Shown: one piece after another, positions 22,033 to 31,529 of the stretch | Position numbering within the stretch: position 1 is the stretch's first letter | Layout of the letters: each line of letters starts with the position of its first letter | Assembly (NCBI GenBank): GCA_015680685.1 | Contig: MNCI01007695.1 | Span: 130,813-194,812, forward strand | Source of the DNA: Gnetum montanum | Lineage: Eukaryota > Streptophyta > Gnetopsida > Gnetales > Gnetaceae | Length of the DNA stretch: 64,000 nt | Direction: 5' to 3' | The notes under the pieces: generated by a model | The model's database searches: none | What the model was told of the DNA's origin: nothing | Seen by the model: only the letters and a program-made list of their open reading frames with translations | Program-made: the position numbers and the translations under genes

Positions 22033-22867
22033 ACGGCCTATCACGCCTAAGTCCTCCGCAGGTCATTGCTTCATTATCACCAACACTGAGTATTTTACCA
22101 AGTGGGTAGAAGTTATTCCCCTGAGGAAAACGACATCTCAGCAAATCTTCCATTTCATCCTTAACAACATCGTAATAAGGTTTGGGCTTCCAATGACTAT
22201 TGTGATCAACAATGGGCCATAGTTCAGTAGTACAGAAACCCAAACCTTTTTTAGCAATCTAGGCATTAAACAATCATTTTCTTTCCCTTATTATCCACAG
22301 GTGAAAGGGCAGGCAGAGGCTACAAATAAGTCCATCATCAATTTTCTAAAGTAGATGTTGAACAACAGCAAGAGATGATGGCACGAAAAAATCTTCAACA
22401 TCCTCTAGGCCTACAGAACGACGTGTAGAACTGCAATAAGTAAGACCCATTACAGTCTTGTTTACAGATCTAAAGATGTATTGCCTCTTGAGTTGTAAGT
22501 ACCATCACTCCATATGATCCTAGCGGATGTCATGAGTGAGGCCCAGAACAATGATTCATGAACCATCGACCTCAACTCAGTGAAGGAGGAGTGCACGCAA
22601 ATGCTAAGACACACTACCAAAGTAAGCAGTAGCAGAAGCACCATGTAGACCCGCATCAATGGCCAGCGTAGAAGGGAGACCTCATCCTCAAGGTCGTCCG
22701 TGAGCACGTGAGCAAATTGTTAGCCAACTGGGAATGTCCTTATGTGGTCACTAAATCCTTTGATAATGGAGCCTTCAAATTGGCAAACATGAATGGAAAT
22801 GAGTTCGCCAACTTGGTGAATCACTCGTATCTTAAGCCGTACTATGTCTGAAGCACAACAGCAATGC

Positions 22868-23147
22868 CGACAACCCTCCGCTACGACGTTAAACTAGTAG
22901 CAACTATCTGCTACGATGATAAACTAGCAATAGCACCAAGCAGCATCTGCTATAATGTTAAACTGGTAGCAACTATCTACTACGACGTAAAATTGGCACT
23001 GCTAGTCCGCCATGACATAAAACTGGCACAGCTCATCCACTATGACGATAAACTGGCATGTACGGTCTGCTGGGACCTTAAACTAGCATAGTGGTCTTTT
23101 GGGACCTTAAACTAGCACATGGTCTACCAAGACCTTAAACTGGGTTT
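22868..23147 (+). repeat. Minisatellite array 3 of element A, about 30-bp units (x9)
   Basis: Nine units of the form CTGCTAYGACSTTAAACTRGCA plus a variable end. It begins just after the integrase stop. An open frame of 75 codons (22864-23091) runs through it only because the unit length keeps frame and lacks stops; it translates as a repeated YDVKLA-type motif and is not a gene. Confidence 0.9.
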
Positions 23148-24148
23148 GCGTTGCATCCCCAGCATGCATCTATGCCAAATACGCATCAGACGAGCATGCA
23201 TGATGCTGACGTGTGGGTGGGATGTTGTAGCTCCGGAATACAGTTCACGATGTAATAAGAGCATGGTCTAGGACACACACGATGCCATCACCCTTGGCAT
23301 CATGCTAACCCTCCAAAGATGATGTATGGCTTCATACTAGCCCTCTAAACCTACCATCGTCACGGCCCATCGCCCTGACGATATTTCTTGTGCTAGCTCC
23401 CGCATCTGGAGTTCCAACAGTATTATGGCCTAGCCACAATATTGTTACTCTCCATACCTCTACCAATGCCCCGATTTGCATGACATTTAGCTATGTGGTA
23501 TCTGATCCCATAGTTGAACTTAGAAGGTGTGCCCTCAGCAAGGATTCCAATGCATCTGCACCCGCAACAACCCTCGGTGCCCTTGAGGCCAACTTCTCTA
23601 CGCTAGTGTTGCCAAGGCCGCTACTAGCCTTCTTGCTTTGGACATCATACACCAGCAATGATGTCCAATAGCTTCAACAATTCCAGAAGCTAGCAAGACC
23701 TTTGCCCCTACGGGCATGGCTCACCACAGCAGCAAATGCTATAGCGTGACGAAGCAAGTGCCTCGACTAGCTCAGCTACTTCAAAGTGAAAATTCCATGA
23801 TGTGCGTAACACAACTCACCATATGAAAAGCTGTTTTAGGTAGGTCAAAACCCTTCATGGATGTAATGCAACTCATCCTGCAAAGGAAACACCTGTCCTA
23901 CAAGAGGTTGAAGAACAACACCAACCAAAGATGAAAATGTGGATGAGTCCCTCAGAGCACTCTGATGAGGGACTCTGCTAAACATCATCTTTTCTCTTTT
24001 CCTTAACCTCTACAAAACCAATGCAACACTCTCAAGTGTGGCTAAGCGACATCTCGACACTCACCAAGTGACAACATCGGCATTTTTCCTGCTACGGTGT
24101 TTTGTATTCTTTGCCAATGTCTATCAAGCCTATTCTCTAGACGTCAAC
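23148..24148 (+). other. Element A 3' untranslated region
   Basis: No coding similarity beyond shared sequence with the tail of D (44946-46440, reversed). The last 50 bases before the polypurine tract (tttgtattctttg to ctctagac) are conserved in A, B and D. Confidence 0.6.
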
Positions 24149-24160
24149 AAAGAGGGGCCA
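24149..24160 (+). promoter_or_regulatory. Polypurine tract of element A
   Basis: AAAGAGGGGCCA directly precedes the right LTR. The same tract occurs at 28169-28180 in B and, reversed, at 44929-44940 in D. It is the expected primer site for plus-strand DNA synthesis. Confidence 0.85.
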
Positions 24161-24161
24161 A

Positions 24162-25818
24162 TGAAACATCCCAAAAAATGTAGGGTCATGCTTGCTTCAC
24201 CAGGCCTTGCAACTCACGCAGCACCACGACAGTTCTTTAGGAGGAGAACATTCTAAGTTTAGGTCGGCTAGTTCAACAAATTTTCTACTTTAGATGAAAA
24301 CAAGCTCTATGGGTCATCCTACCTATCCACCTAAGTAGCTTGCCTAGCTGACAACCTGCTTAGAAATGGTGTGTAGAGTTGGCAGTAGCATTTTGGATGC
24401 ATGAAACAATTTGACAAGTTTTCTAAGTCAAGAAGTCTGCTATGCTATGCTATGCCTCGCTATGTAGTGTAGCAAGCTTTAGAAGAGAATTTCAGAATGA
24501 AGTGCCATGCTATGCTCCGCCACATGACGTAGCGTAGCATGGTAATAGCTTCATCATTAGTTCCCCATGCCTAATTTCAAGTCCTTCAATAATGTTCCTT
24601 TTTTTCAGGAAGCCGCAGACCATGTTTGCTGCTATGCTACATTGAGCTACAAGGTGCAGTGAGGTGTAGCAATCCTATGGAAGAGACAAAAGGTAGATCA
24701 AAGGGTAGAATCAGCAAGTTTGCAAGTCTCGTGGAAGCAAAGTTCGCAAATTGACAAAGTTTTCATGACTAAGGCCAGTTGCTATGCTATGCTATGCTAT
24801 GTAGCGTAGCATAGTGTAGCAAGCATGCAACACACATGTAGCAGAATGCACGACAAGGCACTGCGCTACGCATGCTACACTACAAAGCACAATAAGGCAT
24901 GTGGGTGGTTGTACGACATCAATGCACTTCACCTAATCAGACCATTGGCACACATCTCCAGATGCTAACAATGCAATTACAGCATGGCAGGTTTATAGTT
25001 ATGGCATAGTAGACTCACATTACAACGGTCTTATAGGTCCAACGGTCATACATGGTACATGTTGCACCAGCAAGTCAACGTGGGCCCAGGGCACGTTGCA
25101 TCCAAGCCACCCCTTTCGCATGCCCTTGACCCTATAAATACCTCGATGAGTAGCATTTAAAGGTTTGGTTTGGAATTTTTCAAGAAACAGCATTCAAAAG
25201 TGAGGAATTCTCCCTGATTCCTTGACTTTTCATCTCCCTAGCATTCAAGCTTTCTTTCATGCACATTGTAACATCAAGCATTGTAAGCTTTCTATTTGAC
25301 ACTGCAAATAGTTAGCATTTTTAGCTGGCATATTGTCCCATTCCCCTTATACCACCTTGGTAGAATCCCTGCATTGTCAGTGCCCAAGGCCCTACCCAAG
25401 CATGCAACCTATCTTGCTCTACATGTCTTGGTTACTCTCGGAATCTCTACACTGCGCCACGCTGTGTAACCGACTGTATCCACCCTGATAGAGTAAGCTT
25501 GTAGCTTTAGTGTGGTGCATTTTTATAACCGTATTTTACTTTGTTTCCTGCTCATTGTTGCATTTTTACACTATTTTTCTTTTCCTGCTTTATTTACTTT
25601 CCAGCATTACTCCACATTTCCGTTCCTATTTCAAAAACAATATATGTTGCAAAAGGCTATATAGATGTCGATTAAGTCCCTATCTGATCGACTAGACTGT
25701 TCAGGGTGCCACGTATCCACACACACCTAGCACAGCCCTCCTACGGGTATGGGGTCGAAACTGTCATGCCTGCCGACCCCTCGGTGTTTTCCAGCCACCA
25801 ACATTTTTGATCACTACA
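24162..25818 (+). repeat. Element A 3' LTR
   Basis: It starts TGAAACATCCC, ends GATCACTACA, and pairs with 7275-8930. TATA at 25133-25140. Most differences from the left LTR are C/T and G/A changes. Confidence 0.95.
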
Positions 25819-25823
25819 ATGAT
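25819..25823. repeat. Target site duplication of element A, right copy (ATGAT)
   Basis: Identical to 7270-7274. Confidence 0.9.
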
Positions 25824-27931
25824 GATGGAGAAAAAATTCCTATATACTATCTTAACCATGTGTTAGTAGTGCACAAGATCCACTATACTGAAGTGGAGAA
25901 GCATTGTCTAGCACTAGTCTTTGCTTTGAAGAAGTGGAGACACTACCTCTTTAGAAACAAAGTTAACATAATTTGCAAGGATAACATACTCAGAGCCATA
26001 ACCATTAACATCTATGAAAGTAGCTATATAGCCCAATGGAAAGCCATAACCATAGAGTTCGACCTCCATTATGTCTCTCGATCCTCAAAAAAAGATCAAG
26101 CTATAGCCATACAACTCATAGTTTTACCTATTGATGAACAAGAAGCCATAGACTTTGAGTTCCCTAATGAATACATTAACTTAGTTAGCCAAGTTCCTGA
26201 GGGTTATAAGGCATTCATGAATTTTGATAGAGCTTCAACCACCCATGGGGCTAGTGCTACTGCCATTGTAACATTTCCATCTAGTGAGATTTCACCCTTT
26301 TCCTATCTTTTTGAGTTTCATGTACCAACAATACAATGGAATATGAGGGTTTGATTAGAGGGATGATGGTAGCTCGTGACCTAGGAATTAGATACCTAGT
26401 TATCAAGGACAATTTACAACTCATGGTTAACCAAGTAACTGAAGTCTATACATGCAAAGCTAATCACCTATAGCCTTACTGTGACCTAAGGAAGTAGTTA
26501 TTATGACAATTCATAGATGTTGATATCCAACACATACCTAGAAATGAAAATTCCATAGCTAATGAAATTGCAACCTTAGCCCTAGTGTGATGCCGAATGT
26601 GTTTAGCAAGTTTTCCACCTTAACTATGGATTATACTACTCCCATCATGCAAAACATTGAGGATACCTTTTTGGCTATCATTCATAGTGCTCCTCCCAAG
26701 AAGTGGTATGACGATATTAAATTTTACCTTATGCATGTTGAATCCTCACAAGGCCTGACTACTGCTCAAAAGGATGTCATACATAAGTGGTCGAAGCACT
26801 AGGTCATCATAGGTGATAACACATTATGTTGATGATCCTATGATGGCATGCTCCTAAAGTCCTTGGATAAAACTAAAGCCAAAATAGTCCTATAGGAGGT
26901 TCATGAGGGTGTTTGTGGAGGGCATATAGGACCTAGATCCATGGCCACTAAGATTAGATGGTTAGACTACTATTAGCCCCATATGGAAAATGACTATTTG
27001 CAAAAGGTTAAGCCATGTGACACATGACAATGATATAACAACCTAATACATGTATCACCAATTAAGTTACATATAACCTAGATAACATGGTCATTTCAAT
27101 GATGGCAGTTTGATATCATTGGACCTATAACACCTAAGTCTACCATAGGGCATAGCTTCATCATCACCACAATCGAATACTTTACCAAGTGGGTTAAGGC
27201 TATTCCCCTAAGAAAGACCACATCTAAACAAGTTTGGAAATTTATTCTAGACAACATTATAGCTTGTTTTGGCATGCCCATGACCATAGTCATGGATAAT
27301 GGACCTTACTTTAGTAGTCAAGAGACTAAGGATTTCTATCACAACCTAGGCATTAAGCATTCTTTCTCATCACCTTACTACCCTTAAGCTAATGGAAAGT
27401 AGAGGTAAGAAACAAGGCCATCATCAACTTGCTCAAGACGATGCTCAAAAATAACAAGTGGAAGTGGCATGAGTAGCTTGTTTAGGCACTATGAGAAGCT
27501 TGTGCATGGCAACTAGCATGATACCTTATAGCCTTATTTATGGTTCTAAATTTGTTTTACCTATTGAATTGCAAGTATCATTTCTTCGAGTAGCCTTGAA
27601 TAACTTCATCAATGATAAGAAAAACAAGGAATTGTGGATAGCAGCCCTAGATTTGGTGGAGTGGCATATACAAGTGCTTTCTCACATTGAGCACTATTAA
27701 GAGAGGTAGCAACAATAGCATCATCATGAAATAACCATGCACAAGATCAAGGAGGAGGACCTAGTCCTCAAGGTTGTTCATGAGCATGCAAACAAGTTCT
27801 TAGCTAACTGGGAAGGGCCCTTTATTTTCACCAAAGCCTACAAGAATAAAGCATTTAGAATAGCTAACATGGATAGAAATGAGTTGGAAAACCTAGTTAA
27901 TCATTCCTATCTAAAACCATACTACATGTAA
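25824..27931 (+). pseudogene. pol: Element B pol, second part: rest of RNase H, second RNase H, integrase
   Basis: It resumes with GEKIPIYYLNHVLVVHKIHY and ALVFALKKWRHYLF (gypsy RNase H), then a second RNase H with an open frame to 26354 and stops after it (the AEYEG-type block at about 26335). Integrase runs about 26830-27931: VHEGVCGGHIGPRSMATK, WQFDIIGPITPKS, TEYFTKWVKAIPLRKTTS, MTIVMDNGPYF (Asp GAT at 27295-27297 kept), then a one-base loss near 27395 at the glutamate block. It ends NLVNHSYLKPYYM. Stops at 26974-26976 and 27100-27102 fall at the same codons as in A. Confidence 0.9.
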
Positions 27932-27964
27932 CTTACAATTGTTAACAAGAAAGCCTTCTTTCAA

Positions 27965-28050
27965 TGGTCCGCTATGACCTTGAACTAGTAACATGGCCTA
28001 TCAAGGCCTTAAACTACTACCATGGCCCACCACAGCCTTAAACTAGCAAC
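27965..28050 (+). repeat. Minisatellite of element B after integrase (x3)
   Basis: Three units with tatgaccttgaactagtaac, caaggccttaaactac and cacagccttaaactagcaac. It is the short counterpart of array 3 in A. Confidence 0.75.
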
Positions 28051-28168
28051 CTTGGTGACTTGGATAGCCTGATTCTCATGTGACCTATATGCATTGTAGT
28101 GTTATAATATGCAATGGTGTTTTGTATTCTTTGTTGTTGCCTCTTGGGTTAATCCTCTAGACACCAAC

Positions 28169-28180
28169 AAAGAGGGGCCA
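28169..28180 (+). promoter_or_regulatory. Polypurine tract of element B
   Basis: AAAGAGGGGCCA next to the LTR start at 28182, as in A. Confidence 0.8.
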
Positions 28181-28481
28181 TTGAAACACCACAAAAATTT
28201 GCATGTTATAACCAATCTTCATCATGTAGCTTTCACCACATGAATCCTAACGCAAAAATTCATTGTAAATTTGAAAATTGTAATCCATAATGAGCAATTT
28301 AACATACCTTATACTTTTGACATTGAATAATGCCTCATAAGTGGTCAGAGCCTCATTCCCTAAGTGAAAAAAGTCATCTAGTGCCTATATTTGGCCTTTG
28401 GGGGCGAGTGGGAGGGGGTGCTGTCAAAAATGCCTTTTGGAATGATAAAAAGATATTTTTATGTGTTTTATTGCAGGGGAG

Positions 28482-28520
28482 GGGGGGGGGGGGGNGGTGG
28501 GGGGGGGGGGGGGGGGGGGG
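28482..28520. other. Poly-G tract with one N at 28495
   Basis: About 38 of 39 positions are G, interrupted by N and one T. It is probably a collapsed or poorly sequenced homopolymer at a contig join, although a true G-rich tract of unknown length is likely. Confidence 0.7.
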
Positions 28521-28539
28521 AGCATACATTTTTCTACAC

Positions 28540-28770
28540 TGGAAACATAGGGGTAGATCTCAACCATCCCCAATGTGGAAGGGTGGAGGATTTGGAAACT
28601 TTCCTTCCTTCAATGTGGAGACCACATGCATGGCCTAGAAACTTTCCCCCTCAATGTGGAATTTTCTCCCCAACCTTGAGAGTCATCCCCCCCAGTGTCG
28701 ATCCTCCCTCCCTAATGTGGAAAATTCAATCCCCCAGCATGGAAGCTATAAAAGGAACAAGTTCATCACT
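28540..28770. repeat. Hairpin-type repeats in the LTR of B
   Basis: Several units of ccccaatgtggaa and ccccagcatggaag type, matching the right arm of the hairpin array at 2400-5190. Confidence 0.6.
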
Positions 28771-29045
28771 TCATCCTCTGCAATGTTGACCAACCACTTC
28801 AACAAGCATGGTGGAGAGTTTAGCATGGAAGGTGTGCCTCAATTACTATTTATAGTAAATGAAATGGCCATGGGGGGAAGCACTTACTATGTATGGTAAT
28901 CGGCCTCCAGGCCCCAAGTTTGGGCACCCATATAACTTGAATTTGCACCAAATTTACAGCCAAATTACTAGTTTGCAACAAATTTGTAGCAAAATTTGCA
29001 GCCAAATTATAGCCAATTAGCAACCCCATTTATGGCCCAAGGATC

Positions 29046-29053
29046 CTATAAAC
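29046..29053 (+). promoter_or_regulatory. TATA-like box of element B LTR
   Basis: cctataaac sits about 865 bp into the LTR; A has its TATA at about 970 bp. The 3' copy is not expected to drive the element itself. Confidence 0.5.
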
Positions 29054-29818
29054 GCCAACCTCCAATGCAATTTATAGGTTTAGAAAATTTTTCTGGGCAT
29101 ATGAGCAATTTTTGTTGGAAGAATTTTTGGATGGTTCAATAATTGTTTAGCATTTTTTAACAAGATTCAACAAGTTTAGCCATTTTTTTAATTCCACACT
29201 TGGACATTTTCAAGCACTTATTACAAGTTCTCATACTTTCACTCTCTTGAGCCCCAACATGAAAGCATTGTAGCCTTGGGATTTGTGGATTTTTGGTGTT
29301 AAAACCACACTTCTAGGATTTCCAAACCCTAGGGTGGAGTAATCTAGCATCCAAATTTTCCATGTTCTCACCCCCTAGTAGTGGCCTAACTTGTAGATCT
29401 AAGATTGCAACAATAAAGGAAGGTTTGATAACATTAGGAGTGGCTTAGCACTTGAATTGTGGAGTAGATCACATTGGCATCAATGAGCTTTGAACTCTTG
29501 CATAAGTAAATCCCCTTTTCTACTCATCCAGGCACCATTTGTACACATTTCTCAAACTTATTCTTTATTTTCCTTCTTAATAAAGTTTTAAGTTTTGAGT
29601 TTTGTGTTCAAAAATAATTTTCTTTTTTGTGCATTATTTGGATCTATTTGTATTTCCATGTTTTGCATCTCATAAGTCCTTGGTTGATCTACTGGACCAG
29701 CCAAGGTACCTTGAATCCCATTTCTCTCACAGAGGTCTTGGGGATTTAGGGTTGGAAAGTTGCTACACCAAGGATAATTAGTTTTTTTTTCCAACAATCA
29801 AGGTTTTTGGTCATAACA

Positions 29819-30430
29819 TTAATGGGTCTATGAGGTTCTATGGTTAATATGAACTTTTTTGGAGATGTTAGAGGTTTTAGATCCCAAAACAAGGATCTTG
29901 AAAATTTGGCATATCTATAGAGAGATCCCTTCCATGTTTAAGATGTCTCCCCAACATGCAAGATGTCTCCTCCAAGACATCTTCCCAATACCAAGATGTT
30001 TTCTCTAAGATTTTGTTGTTTATGGATAGACATCTCATATGGATTTTAACAAACATTAAATTTAATGAAAAATTAGAGGGAAGATGAAAGGTCATACTAA
30101 GAAGCTATAAATAAGAGTCCAAGGCCTAAATTTTGGTACGAAATAGAGAAAAGAGATTTAAGAGATCTCTTAAGAGCTTATGCAACAAGAGAGCTTGTGC
30201 AAGAGAGTTTGACTAAGAGGCAAGGAAGAGTACTTGAGAGAGGTTAAGAGAATTTCTTATAAGTATCTTGTCTTGAGCTTTAGCTTCATTGTGAGCAATT
30301 GAGGATTGACATGGAACATGTGTGGCCTTTAAGAATCTTGGGAGAGTTGTGAGTTGAGCTTGGTTCCTCATCTTTGATGTCCAACAAAAGTATGCTATTC
30401 AACACACTTTAATCAACAATGTATAAAGAA
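29819..30430 (+). other. LTR-like fragment with TATA box, unassigned
   Basis: A perfect hairpin lies at 29960-29983 (9-bp arms aagatgtct/agacatctt) among other agatgtct copies. Downstream is gctataaataag at 30104-30115 and a tail rich in aagag/gagag, like the R-U5 part of many plant LTRs. I found no partner copy, so it may be a solo or truncated LTR of another family. Confidence 0.4.
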
Positions 30431-30435
30431 TCAAG

Positions 30436-31090
30436 TTCACATACATTCTTTGAAGATTCAGGCTCATCCTTTTGCATAGTTTGAATTTCCTTATCCTTAG
30501 ATGTATTCTTCTTTGGCTTTGTACACTTGCATTATTTATGACCTAATTCACCATAATTATAACATATATCTTTACCTTGATCTTTACCTCTTGAAGATTC
30601 ATTTCTTCTTATTTTCCTCCTTGAAGAAGTAGACTTCCTTTCCTTCTTTTGCTCACCTTCACCATCCTTCTTACATGATTTTCTTGACTTTTGAGTTATG
30701 TATTTCTTATTATTTTTATTGTGATATTTGTTCTTCTATAATCTAAACTTTTTAATTTCTATGTTAGTCTTAAAAGAAAGATCATAGGCTTCATCAAGAG
30801 TATTAGGCTCATAGAATGATCTTTCTTGTTGGTATTTCATCCCTAATCTACTAATGAAGTTAGGAGCTTGCTCATACTTAGTCCAATAAACATAAGCCTT
30901 TTCCAAAGATTTATAAAATTTAACATTATAATCTTTTACCTCTTGATCTCCTTATCTAAAAAAATTAGTTTCTTGATGGCTTTGTGATGGAAGGATATCT
31001 TCTCAAACTTTTTTTAGCATGAATATCATAAGTTATCAAATCTCAATAGGCCCTCCATGTTCTTCAAAGTATTTGAGACATTCCTTGTCC
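30436..31090 (-). pseudogene. gag: Ty3/gypsy gag fragment, minus strand
   Basis: On the minus strand the capsid C-terminus reads VKDYNVKFYKSLEKA, FISRLGMKYQQ and TLDEAYDLSF (the gypsy gag tl-eA pattern). Then follow a Lys/Ser/Arg-rich linker and one zinc knuckle, CYNYGELGHK-x-CKC (about 30579-30535), in which the second Cys is Tyr and a TAA replaces a residue before the last Cys. No pol follows on this strand. It is unrelated to the Tat gag of A and D. The upstream end is probably cut by the LINE. Confidence 0.65.
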
Positions 31091-31529
31091 TACCATTTGC
31101 TTGTTAATCCTTCAAGTTTGCTCTTAAAAACCTAAATCATTGATTCACTAGAAAGTCACTCCATAAGAAAATACTTATTCACAATTATAATCCAAGAAAG
31201 AAAAAAAATGTGTACCTTCAACACCTTTAAAGATGGGAATATCAACATGAGAAACTATTATAGCTTTATATGAATGTTAATATATTCACATGATTCAATG
31301 AAAAAATAATTTTAAAGTCTTTATAGAATTTATGAAGAAAACCTATTGTAATATTGGTTGGATTGATTGGTAGTAATGAACTACTTGTAGAGTCAAAAAT
31401 TATGCTAGATGATTTGAAAAGTAATATACAAAGTGAAAATGTTAATTTAAAGATAAACTTATGAAATTTGGCAAGAAAATGAAAATTCTTTGAGACTAGA
31501 ATTCCTTTGATTTTGAAACTTTAAAAACA

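Larger units (their letters stand above)
21614..22851 (+). pseudogene. int: Element A integrase
   Basis: The zinc-binding part has VHEGLCSEH and KTCDMCQRY. The core has WGLDLI, ITNTEYFTKWVE, MTIVINNGP and GQAEATNKSI. The second catalytic Asp is Asn (AAC at 22208-22210), while B keeps Asp, so this copy would be inactive even without stops. Stops include TAG at 21755-21757, TGA at 21948-21950 and several near 22200-22500. The C-terminus ends ANLVNHSYLKPYYV, stop near 22849, as in B and D. I see no chromodomain. Two assembly duplications interrupt it (21698-21830 and 21904-22032); removing one copy of each restores alignment with B. Confidence 0.9.
7275..25818 (+). mobile_element. Element A: full-length Tat-like LTR retrotransposon, 18.5 kb, nested in element B
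   Basis: The order is LTR, leader, gag, protease, minisatellite, antisense spliced gene, minisatellite, RT, RNase H, second RNase H, integrase, minisatellite, polypurine tract, LTR. The second, archaeal-type RNase H after the gypsy one is a known mark of the Tat lineage of plant Ty3/gypsy elements. LTRs begin TGAAACA and end CTA(C/T)A. The two LTRs differ at about 10-15% of sites by eye over their first few hundred bases, nearly all transitions, so this is an old insertion. There is a perfect 5-bp target duplication. All sense genes carry stops, so A is not autonomous today. Confidence 0.95.
1..29818 (+). mobile_element. Element B: Tat-like Ty3/gypsy LTR retrotransposon, 5' end outside the window, split by element A
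   Basis: The visible parts in order are an antisense gene fragment, a 5.4-kb spacer with repeats, linker and RT, the start of RNase H, the nested element A (7275-25818), the rest of RNase H, an archaeal-type second RNase H, integrase, a short minisatellite, the polypurine tract and a 3' LTR. The 5' LTR, gag and protease must lie left of position 1. The polypurine tract and the LTR terminus TGAAACACC match those of A and D, so all three are one family. All coding parts carry several stops and frameshifts. The RT motif reads YVDD and the integrase motif MDNGP keeps its Asp, so in places B is better preserved at catalytic sites than A or D. Confidence 0.88.
28182..29818 (+). repeat. Element B 3' LTR
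   Basis: It starts TGAAACACCAC after the polypurine tract. I place the end at ...TTTTTGGTCATAACA (29818) because A ends ...TTTTTGATCACTACA; the length of 1637 bp then fits A. It contains a G-run with an N (28482-28520), hairpin-type repeats (28540-28760), and tataaac at 29047-29053. The 5' partner is outside the window. Long open frames at 28330-28899 depend on the G-run and are not genes. Confidence 0.75.

Noticed and set aside
22864-23091. Open frame of 75 codons with repeated YDVKLA-like motifs
   Set aside because: It is the translation of a ~30-bp minisatellite that keeps frame; D and B counterparts are not open.
28330-28899. Three overlapping frames, one with a glycine run
   Set aside because: The Gly run is the poly-G/N tract, and the rest is LTR hairpin repeat.
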